From assembly GCF_000024005.1 (NCBI RefSeq), contig NC_013132.1, forward strand, positions 4,396,001 through 4,460,000: 64,000 nucleotides of DNA, given 5' to 3'. This document shows, one piece after another, positions 52,145-58,869 of this stretch (the first letter of the stretch is position 1; every line of letters begins with the position of its first letter). Source of the stretch: Chitinophaga pinensis DSM 2588 (lineage in GTDB: Bacteria; Bacteroidota; Bacteroidia; Chitinophagales; Chitinophagaceae). The notes beneath the pieces were generated by a model. It saw nothing but the letters and a program-made list of their open reading frames with translations, was not told where the DNA came from and searched no databases. Both the position numbers and the translations under genes were made by a program.

Positions 52145-52759
52145 ATGAAAAAAGTCTTTTTGTTAGCCATAGTATGCTTTGCATACCTTTCTTCTGTACA
52201 TGCCCAGCGCATTATCCACGGTGTCGGAACAGGCGTTTTTGTAGATGGATCTTCCAAAACGGAGACAAAAGCTAGTTCTGTGCTGAATTATTCTGTCCGT
52301 GTGAGTTTTGCGGAAACAGACAATACCTCCTTATCCTTAGGGATCCCCTTTAGTGCAGGGATCAACGGCGTAGATGAATATTATTATGATAGTTATACCG
52401 GAGAGTATGGTTATAATAACCTGGGATTTATGGTCAATGTACCGCTAATGTTCAATTTCAATATTGGCGCGGGTTCTGCGGAAGGCTGCCAGAACAGGAT
52501 GGGCTTTTTTATCGGAGGAGGGTTTGCTTATCATATTAGTTCTGTAGACAGAAAGATCCCGGAGTTGTATTATGACTATATCGCTTATGATGATTTGCAC
52601 ACGACTGCCAGTACGATCGGACCGGCGGCAAATATCGGGTTACGTATCGGTATCGGCGCCAGAAAGCGACATAATATCGAGATCAATACTTTTTATATGA
52701 AGGGGGTAACGTCGTATAAACCACATATCGGCGGACTAACCTGCCTTTTCAATTTCTAA
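52145..52759 (+). CDS. Small outer-membrane beta-barrel-like protein
   Basis: A 204-residue protein with a signal peptide (1-21, ending VHAQ). The mature region alternates hydrophobic and aromatic residues in short strands (GVFVDGSSK, VLNYSVRVSFAE, NTSLSLGIPFSAGI, LGFMVNVPLMFNFNIGAG, GFFIGGGFAYHI, GLRIGIGARK, NIEINTFYMKGV) and ends in LTCLFNF, an aromatic C-terminus as used by outer-membrane barrels. It is expected to sit in the outer membrane as an 8-stranded barrel; ligand or role is unknown. A terminator follows. Confidence 0.75.
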   Translation: MKKVFLLAIVCFAYLSSVHAQRIIHGVGTGVFVDGSSKTETKASSVLNYSVRVSFAETDNTSLSLGIPFSAGINGVDEYYYDSYTGEYGYNNLGFMVNVPLMFNFNIGAGSAEGCQNRMGFFIGGGFAYHISSVDRKIPELYYDYIAYDDLHTTASTIGPAANIGLRIGIGARKRHNIEINTFYMKGVTSYKPHIGGLTCLFNF

Positions 52760-52763
52760 AAGG

Positions 52764-52799
52764 AAGGGGGTGTTTACCCCAAGGCAGACGCCCCCTTTT
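52764..52799 (+). terminator. Terminator after the small outer-membrane protein
   Basis: AAGGGGGTGT pairs with ACGCCCCCTT (one T-G wobble), ending in TTTTG. Confidence 0.7.
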
Positions 52800-52865
52800 G
52801 ATTCGGTCACCAGATAGCATAGAGACGTATATTACTGCATTTTAGTATTGAGTACGCTGCTTTGT

Positions 52866-54125
52866 TTATCGTCTGATTCCTTTTGTTTTCTTCCAGCTAA
52901 AGATCTCTTCCACCGCCTTTTCATACCCGCCTGCTTCCCGGAAAGAATCACTGATCTTACGGCTACTCACGATAAAACTTTTATCCGTCATGACTTTCTC
53001 TGTTGCCGCTCTCAGTCCCTCCGGTGTAAGGGTATGAACGTCGAGTACAATCGTTGCGCCCAGTTCGGCTGCTCTTTCCGCCAGGAAAAACTGATCTGCC
53101 CCCATGGGAATGGACACAAACGGCACATTGGCATACAAGAGATCGCCAATACTGTTCATACCCGCATGTGTAATAGCAGCCGCACTCCGTTCGAGGATGG
53201 CGGATTGCGGTACATAATCCCGTAGAATGAAATTAGCAGGTATTTTCATGGCAGACAGGTCGACGCCGTAGGCCGTCATGACCACCGTGATATCCATCTC
53301 GGCGAATGCTTTAAAAAAGTGATCATATACGCCGGCTGCGTAATTACCAAAGACCGTCCCCAGGGAAATATATAATACCTTTTTTCCTTCCAGCTTTTCA
53401 AAAGGAAAATCCACCTGGTATTTTTTCTCATATACCGGTGCGCCCACGAAAACAAAGCTGTCATCATAATGACTGTTGTCCCGTATAAAATAACGGGAGG
53501 TATAGATGATATTCAATTCGCTTTTATTGAAGAAATGACTCAGCAGATCGCTAGATACCTGCACCTTGTATTTGTCCTGTAAATACCTGCGTACTTTACC
53601 AAACTTGTTACGGTAGAAGAGCAGGTATAAGAAACGGAGTTTCCATCTGAAGGGAACCAGGTTGGCGAGGCTCCAGGTTTTCCCTTTCCGCATCTTTTCA
53701 AAATCCTTCATGGTAGCAAATACAGCGAAAGAAGATACCGCCGGTATTTTCAATGCCTGTGCGATGACACTCGCATAAGGATAAGCGGCAGAATGGACGA
53801 TATAATCAAACTGCATCCCTTTGATCTGTTCCATGAGATGATCTACGAAACGTTCGGGTTGTAACAGTGCATTAATAAAGCCGGGTTTACCGGCAGGTTT
53901 TTTCTTACCTGAGGCTGTCGCTGCCTGTCCTTGTGAGAATTTGAAGATATTAAGGTCGTCTTTATAACAGATAAAGGTGGCGCCGGTAGCTTCTACCGGT
54001 TTCCTGAATTCTTCCGAACTGAAAAAGGTTACTTCTTCTCCGTGTTTTACCAGTGCGCCTGCAAGTCCCAGTGTCGGATTCATATGTCCATGAGAAGGAA
54101 TGCTCAGCAATAATACTTTAGCCAT
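52866..54125 (-). CDS. MGT-type UDP-glycosyltransferase (macrolide glycosyltransferase-like)
   Basis: Start chosen at 54125 (MAKVLLLSIPSHGHMNPTLGLAGAL), where the GT-B fold begins; the upstream codons are not plausible. The 419-residue GT1 protein has the N-terminal SHGHMNP motif with the catalytic histidine, and the C-terminal sugar-nucleotide signature ITHAGMNSIGDLLYANVPFVSIPMGADQFFLAERAAELGATIVLD. Such enzymes glycosylate macrolides, flavonoids or other small hydroxylated molecules and often inactivate antibiotics. The AraC gene 69 bases upstream is on the same strand and may control it. Confidence 0.9.
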   Translation of the reverse strand: MAKVLLLSIPSHGHMNPTLGLAGALVKHGEEVTFFSSEEFRKPVEATGATFICYKDDLNIFKFSQGQAATASGKKKPAGKPGFINALLQPERFVDHLMEQIKGMQFDYIVHSAAYPYASVIAQALKIPAVSSFAVFATMKDFEKMRKGKTWSLANLVPFRWKLRFLYLLFYRNKFGKVRRYLQDKYKVQVSSDLLSHFFNKSELNIIYTSRYFIRDNSHYDDSFVFVGAPVYEKKYQVDFPFEKLEGKKVLYISLGTVFGNYAAGVYDHFFKAFAEMDITVVMTAYGVDLSAMKIPANFILRDYVPQSAILERSAAAITHAGMNSIGDLLYANVPFVSIPMGADQFFLAERAAELGATIVLDVHTLTPEGLRAATEKVMTDKSFIVSSRKISDSFREAGGYEKAVEEIFSWKKTKGIRR

Positions 54126-54194
54126 GTGTCGTCTCTTTGTATAAGGCAAAGTTATTATCCGCCGGAGGCGTGGTATAGCATAAAACCGACATTT

Positions 54195-55004
54195 TTAGTC
54201 GTTCCACTCTACGAAGTTCTCTACGCCGGCCCCTGCCTGTTGCCGGAATTGCTGTGGGGTAGTACCTGAAAACGTTTTGAATTCGCGGATGAAATGCGAT
54301 TGGTCGGCGTAGTCATATTTGTAGGCAATCGCTGCCAGACTTTCCGTATCCGGATGACTTAGTGCATTGACTGCTTTCTGGAAGCGGGTAATGCGGGCGA
54401 TCAGTTTAGGGGAAAGACCGATCTGGTCCCTGAACAGGCGTTCGAGCGAACGTTCTGTAATATGTAGTTGCTGTTGTAACAGCCGCAATGAAACCGTCGT
54501 ATCGCCTTGCTGTAGAAGCTGTATGGCGTATTGTGTTTTTGCAGTATTTACAGCTTGATGTTGCCGCCATTGCTCCTTCAGGAAATTATTCAGCAGGGCA
54601 ATTCTTTCGGCTGTACCTGTCGCATTGAGTAGTTGTTCGCTCAGGTGATTTTTACAGACACTATCCAGGTCGGTCACGTTATTGGCCAGTTCGTGACCTG
54701 CTATGCCGAATAGGGAGCAGATAGCGGTAGGGCGGAAGTGTACACTGATGATTTTTACCTTGCCTGTCAGCTTTTTTTCAAAGCAGAAGGTGCTGGCGCC
54801 ATGCAGGAAGATATGTGGTTTTTTAGCGGTTGTATGGTCGGGGAAAAAGGCGGCAGGATCTTCCAGGAATATCATACCCGGATAGGCGTCTACCATGGAC
54901 CGGAATGTCATGGATTGGCCGGCAGGTATTTGTCCTTCCGTGACCCAGAACCGGCCTACCTGTTCCCGGAGCAAACTATCTGGTTGTATGGACTGATATT
55001 GCAT
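54195..55004 (-). CDS. AraC family transcriptional regulator
   Basis: A 269-residue protein with an N-terminal sensor region like the DUF6597 group (SLLREQVGRFWVTEGQIPAG, then KVKIISVHFRPTAICSLFGI). The C-terminal AraC HTH (about 155-262) has ITERSLERLFRDQIGLSPKLIARITRFQKAV and SLAAIAYKYDYADQSHFIREFKTFSGTTPQQFRQQ. It lies upstream of the glycosyltransferase in the same direction, possibly in one operon. Ligand unknown. Confidence 0.88.
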   Translation of the reverse strand: MQYQSIQPDSLLREQVGRFWVTEGQIPAGQSMTFRSMVDAYPGMIFLEDPAAFFPDHTTAKKPHIFLHGASTFCFEKKLTGKVKIISVHFRPTAICSLFGIAGHELANNVTDLDSVCKNHLSEQLLNATGTAERIALLNNFLKEQWRQHQAVNTAKTQYAIQLLQQGDTTVSLRLLQQQLHITERSLERLFRDQIGLSPKLIARITRFQKAVNALSHPDTESLAAIAYKYDYADQSHFIREFKTFSGTTPQQFRQQAGAGVENFVEWND

Positions 55005-55483
55005 GTATAAGCATTGTATGGATAATGAAGGCGCCGGTAGGTGATACCTTTTAACTGATAGTTATCCATCGTTGATGCTGCGTTTGCATCGGAGCATTAA
55101 CGTTGGATAACTATAGTCAGACACTGTTCTATAGCGTAGACGATTAATGGCCCTTCTTTATTTTAATCCGGAAGGCAATATCCACTGCAAAATTATGCGG
55201 ACACACTGCAATGGGGTTGGGGGAGAAGTGGTAAAAAGCAGTTGTAGTTGACTGCCAATAAGATAAGCAAAAGAAATATATTTCCTTATATCGGGATTAT
55301 TGTTTACATTTCTGTAAGCAATATTTAAGCATTCAACCAGGATCACACATTAGAGTTATTAAGTACGCTATACCTTTCGTTTTTGTTATGTGAACAGTGA
55401 TGTATTCCACTATGCTATAAGAACAATGAAGTGACTATTGAACAATGAATTTATGTCCTCTCTAAACGTAAATAGAACAGTCT
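55005..55483. other. Long intergenic region with a 57-bp imperfect inverted repeat
   Basis: About 479 bases with no gene that I can support. It contains the inverted repeat at 55058-55114 and AT-rich sequence before the outer-membrane gene. No consensus promoter, tRNA or small RNA was identified. Confidence 0.5.
55058..55114. repeat. Imperfect 21-bp-arm inverted repeat (hairpin) of 57 bp
   Basis: ATAGTTATCCA (55058-55068) and TGGATAACTAT (55104-55114) pair perfectly, and the inner CGTTGATGC pairs with GCATTAACG (8 of 9, the ninth a G-T wobble as RNA), with one further mismatch between the blocks. The loop is 15 bases. It may be a small RNA-like hairpin, an operator or a remnant of a miniature inverted-repeat element. 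Confidence 0.6.
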
Positions 55484-56590
55484 ATGAACAGAATTTTATC
55501 AGCTACTTTCCTGTCAGTGATCTGTACGGGGATGATTTCGCGCGCCCAGGCACAGGGGTGTGTCGCTTTACGCGGTAACGGACCGGCCACCTGCACCCTC
55601 ACTCATCCGGATGAAGATCGTTCAGATAAATGGATCTTCAGTATGGGCGCCCGGTATTTTAAATCTTACAAACATTTTAAAGGTTCAGAAGAACAGAAAG
55701 AGAGAGTGCTGAACGGTACAGAAGTGATCAACCATCAAACAGCCATCGATCTGACGCTGACACGTCTTATTAACAGCCGTTGGAGCGTGATGCTGGACGT
55801 CCCTTTGCTGGCAAATGCCAGGTCTTCCTTATATGAGCATGGCCTGGTAAACGGAGTCAATAATTACAACCAGCGGCATAGTATGCATTCCTATGGATTG
55901 GGAGATATGCGTATTGCGGTCTACCGCTGGCTGCTGGACCCTGAAAAGCATAAGAAAGGGAATATTCAGGCAGGGTTGGGGATTAAATTCGCTACCGGTG
56001 ATTATGATTACCAGGACTACTGGTATAATGTGGGGCCGAATGGCACCAGACAGCTGCGTACTGTGGACCAGTCCATTCAGCTGGGAGATGGCGGTACCGG
56101 ACTTACCGCAGAACTCAACCTCTACCAATACTTTTCCCGGCATTTCGGGGTATACGGTAATTTCTATTACCTGAGTAACCCGAGGGAACAGAATGGGGTA
56201 CGTACCTATCGGGAGACATTGACCCCGGCACTGGGCAATGAGGCCATTTGCAGCGTGCCTGATCAGTATATGGCGCGGGCAGGTGTCAATTATATGACAA
56301 AGGGTTTTAGCGCAGCATTGGGCGCCAGACTGGAAGGTATTCCGGTAAATGATCTGATTGGTGGCAGTGGCGATTTCCGTCGTCCGGGGTATGTGATCTC
56401 CCTGGAGCCCAACGTTTCCTATGCTTTTAAAAAGATGAACGTCTTTGCGGGTGTTCCTGTCGCTTTACGCAGGGACAGGACGCAGAGTAATACCGATAAA
56501 GCCAGAAGTACGCCTGCCAATAAGGTGAACGGCGATGCCGCCTTTGCTGACTATGTGATAAATGTCGGGTTTTCAGTACGTTTCAGATAA
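55484..56590 (+). CDS. Outer-membrane beta-barrel protein of unknown function
   Basis: A 368-residue protein with a signal peptide (1-23, ending RAQA) and a long series of beta strands (WIFSMGARYFKSYKHFKG, QTAIDLTLTRLINSRWSVMLDVPLL, GLGDMRIAVYRWLL, GNIQAGLGIKFATGDYDYQDYWYNVG, TGLTAELNLYQYFSRHFGVYGNFYYLS, YMARAGVNYMTKGFSAALGARLEG). It ends with ADYVINVGFSVRFR, an aromatic end like that of outer-membrane barrels. The GLGDMRIAVYRWL and KFATGDYD segments resemble the transporter/phenol-degradation MetA-type barrel group. It is followed by tetR and the RND operon and may belong to the same efflux function (position only). Confidence 0.75.
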   Translation: MNRILSATFLSVICTGMISRAQAQGCVALRGNGPATCTLTHPDEDRSDKWIFSMGARYFKSYKHFKGSEEQKERVLNGTEVINHQTAIDLTLTRLINSRWSVMLDVPLLANARSSLYEHGLVNGVNNYNQRHSMHSYGLGDMRIAVYRWLLDPEKHKKGNIQAGLGIKFATGDYDYQDYWYNVGPNGTRQLRTVDQSIQLGDGGTGLTAELNLYQYFSRHFGVYGNFYYLSNPREQNGVRTYRETLTPALGNEAICSVPDQYMARAGVNYMTKGFSAALGARLEGIPVNDLIGGSGDFRRPGYVISLEPNVSYAFKKMNVFAGVPVALRRDRTQSNTDKARSTPANKVNGDAAFADYVINVGFSVRFR

Positions 56591-56629
56591 CATGTTCATG
56601 CCATCTTGCGGGGACAGAGAAAAAAATAT

Positions 56630-56660
56630 TTTGAAACGATCGTTTCAGAATGTACCTTTG
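56630..56660 (+). promoter_or_regulatory. tetR promoter with operator
   Basis: TTTG (56630-56633, -33), the perfect palindrome TGAAACGATCGTTTCA (56632-56647) and TACCTTTG (56653-56660, -7) lie in order, with 19 bases between the boxes. The -7 box ends 8 bases before the ATG at 56669, so the tetR transcript has almost no leader. Confidence 0.75.
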
Positions 56661-56668
56661 TCCCCGTT

Positions 56669-57256
56669 ATGGCCAGAGATAAAGATTTTATTCCTGAGGA
56701 AAAGATAGCGAAAGCGCTGGACGTGTTTTGGGAGAAGGGCTACAATGCCACTTCCATGCAGGATCTGGTGGAAGCTATGCAGATCAACAGGAGCAGTCTT
56801 TATAACTCTTTCGGCGATAAACATAACCTTTTCCTGGAATGTCTGCGGACATATGGTTACCTGGCGGCAAAGGACTACGAATCGGTCCTCACCCTGAAGG
56901 AACTGTCTCCGCTGGAAACGATGGAAAAGATTATCGACGTCTACGTAGCAGGTATCGTTTATGACTGCAAATGCTGTATGGGGATGAAATCCTCTTTTGA
57001 GCTGGCAGGAGATGACGACGAAGTACGTAGTGTGATCAAAACAGCCAGCGACAGAACTATTGGTATTTTTACCGACCTCCTGAGACGGGCAAAAGAACAG
57101 GGAGAGTTGTCTGACGACAAGGATCCGGTTGTCCTGGCACATATTATATTCAATGGCTTTTGTGGCTGGAAACAATCATATCTCCAGTTTAAAGATGCAC
57201 ATCTTGTAAAAAAGATGGCAGGATATACGAAGCTACATCTGAAAAGTCCCTTTTAA
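56669..57256 (+). CDS. TetR family transcriptional repressor of the RND efflux operon
   Basis: A 195-residue protein from the ATG at 56669 (MARDKDFIPEEKIAKALDVF); upstream codons run through the operator. The HTH spans about residues 10-56: KIAKALDVFWEKGYNATSMQDLVEAMQINRSSLYNSFGDKHNLFLECL, with the TetR signature. Residues 60-195 are the helical ligand-binding domain, with CKCCMGMKSSF near its middle; three cysteines there could be redox or metal sensitive (inference). The same palindrome occurs at its own promoter and at the efflux promoter, so it should repress both and release on binding an exported compound. Similar to the AcrR/NemR type. Confidence 0.92.
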   Translation: MARDKDFIPEEKIAKALDVFWEKGYNATSMQDLVEAMQINRSSLYNSFGDKHNLFLECLRTYGYLAAKDYESVLTLKELSPLETMEKIIDVYVAGIVYDCKCCMGMKSSFELAGDDDEVRSVIKTASDRTIGIFTDLLRRAKEQGELSDDKDPVVLAHIIFNGFCGWKQSYLQFKDAHLVKKMAGYTKLHLKSPF

Positions 57257-57285
57257 AATTTTCGCTTTTTTTTTGCGCAAATTTT
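57255..57285 (+). terminator. Hairpin after tetR with a T-rich loop
   Basis: AAAATTTTCGC (57255-57265) pairs with GCGCAAATTTT (10 of 11) around nine T residues. The T run is in the loop, not after the stem, so it is an unusual terminator candidate. Its end overlaps the efflux promoter region. Confidence 0.4.
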
Positions 57286-57313
57286 GAAACGATCGTTTCA
57301 GAACGTACCTTTA
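57282..57313 (+). promoter_or_regulatory. RND efflux operon promoter with TetR operator
   Basis: TTTG (57283-57286, -33), TGAAACGATCGTTTCA (57285-57300, identical to the tetR operator) and TACCTTTA (57306-57313, 7/8 of the -7 consensus) have the same spacing as at the tetR promoter. The two 30-base segments are near-identical copies. Confidence 0.75.
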
Positions 57314-57692
57314 ACAATGTTAGAAAATCTGTTACTGTCAGAACTGGCACTAACAAGATAAAAAGAGAAATCAACCGCAGCAGAAGGCACGTACGCTTTC
57401 TTATCTGCCAGAAAGACCATAAACAGGTGCTTTTTTTATGATTGTCGTATCCAGGTGGTATATACCATCTTACTGTTCGTACGACAAAACTTCACTGATT
57501 CGTATTTAAACAGACGATCCGCCGACGATCGTTATGTTACTGCTCGCTTTACCTTCAACAACAACGCTTTGTAATCAATGCATCCCTACGCATTGACCAG
57601 GGTATTACATGTATTTACTGTTCATGTATGCTTGCATAGTCAGCTATGCAACAGGGGAAACTTTTTGTCAATTACACTCAACAAACATAAAC
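57314..57692 (+). promoter_or_regulatory. Long structured leader of the RND operon with possible attenuator
   Basis: About 380 bases between promoter and adaptor start. GCAC (57387-57390) and CTTTCT/AGAAAG pair with GTGC (57427-57430) before TTTTTTT (57431-57437), a weak terminator-like hairpin. TTGTCGTA (57442-57449) pairs with TACGACAA (57480-57487) around the palindrome TGGTATATACCA (57456-57467). ACGATCGTT (57525-57533) is a partial third TetR site. Confidence 0.4.
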
Positions 57693-58832
57693 ATGAAAAA
57701 AGATGTATTAATTCGGAGCATGCTTGTCCTGACAGTCCTCGTAGGCCTGTACAGCTGTAAGTCTTCTTCTGCGCACAACGAAGCCCCCGCTGCTACACCG
57801 GCAGAAGTGGTAACGATTGGCGCAGCTGATACGAACACTGAAAACGACTATACAGCATCACTGGAAGGAAAGGTAAATGTAGAGATCCGTTCACAGGTAG
57901 ATGGTTACCTGGAAAAAGTATATGTAGATGAAGGCGCTTATGTGAAAGCAGGTCAACCTTTATTTAAAATAGACGAACACCGCTATCGCGAACAGCTCAA
58001 CAATGCCAAAGCAGCTTTACACGCAGCAGAAGCATCTGTGTTGAACGCTCAGCTGGAAATAGACAAAGTAACGCCACTGGTAAATAACAAGGTGGTGTCC
58101 GACATGCAGCTGCGTACTGCTAAAACTGCGCATGAAGTGGCTACAGCTAATGTAGAGCAGGCGAAGGCAATGGTTGCTTCTGCAGCTATCAACCTGGGTT
58201 ACACGAATATCACTGCCCCTGTGAGTGGTTATATTGGTCGTATTCCAAAGAAAGCCGGTGCACTGATCTCTCTGAACGATCCGGAAGCACTGACCAAACT
58301 TTCTGATGTACATGAGATCTACGCTTATTTTTCTCTGAGTGAAGGCGATTTCTTCAGCTTCAAAGACAACTACGATGGTTCTACGCTGGAAGAGAAGCTT
58401 AAAAATCTGCCGCCGGCAATATTGGTACTGGCTGACAATCATGTCTATGAAGAAAAAGGTAAAGTAGATATGATCGACGGACAGTTTGAGAAGAACACAG
58501 GCGCTATCACACTGCGTGCTGTATTCCCTAACGCCAAAGGCACTATCCGTACAGGTAACACCGGTAAAGTAAGATTACTGCGTGAACATAAAGCAGCGAT
58601 CATCGTACCACAGGCAGCTACTATCGAAATACAGGACAGGATTTTCGTATACACGTTAGACAAGGATAACAAAACTGTTCGTCAGGCAATCACCGTGATC
58701 GGTTCCACTGGCAATCAGTACCTGGTAAGTGATGGTGTAAAATCCGGAGACAGAATCGTTGTATCTGGTGTTGACCGTCTGAAAGAAGGTATGGAAATCA
58801 AACCGGAGAAGGCTAAGCCAGCACAGAACTGA
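57693..58832 (+). CDS. RND efflux periplasmic adaptor (membrane fusion protein, AcrA-like)
   Basis: The start at 57693 (MKKDVLIRSMLVLTVLVGLYSC) gives a lipoprotein signal with Cys22 in LYSC. The 379-residue protein has the adaptor layout: EIRSQVDGYLEKVYVDEGAYVKAGQPLFKIDEHRY (biotinyl-lipoyl half, about 68-102), an alpha-helical hairpin (KAALHAAEASVLNAQLEIDKVTPLVNNKVVS ... ANVEQAKAMVASA), NITAPVSGYIGRIPKKAGALIS (second lipoyl half) and a beta-barrel/C-terminal domain (ITLRAVFPNAKGTIRTGNTGKVRL). It links the inner-membrane pump with the outer-membrane channel. First gene of the efflux operon. Confidence 0.95.
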   Translation: MKKDVLIRSMLVLTVLVGLYSCKSSSAHNEAPAATPAEVVTIGAADTNTENDYTASLEGKVNVEIRSQVDGYLEKVYVDEGAYVKAGQPLFKIDEHRYREQLNNAKAALHAAEASVLNAQLEIDKVTPLVNNKVVSDMQLRTAKTAHEVATANVEQAKAMVASAAINLGYTNITAPVSGYIGRIPKKAGALISLNDPEALTKLSDVHEIYAYFSLSEGDFFSFKDNYDGSTLEEKLKNLPPAILVLADNHVYEEKGKVDMIDGQFEKNTGAITLRAVFPNAKGTIRTGNTGKVRLLREHKAAIIVPQAATIEIQDRIFVYTLDKDNKTVRQAITVIGSTGNQYLVSDGVKSGDRIVVSGVDRLKEGMEIKPEKAKPAQN

Positions 58833-58869
58833 TCGTTACACGCAGTCCTTCCTCCTAAAACAAAAAAAT

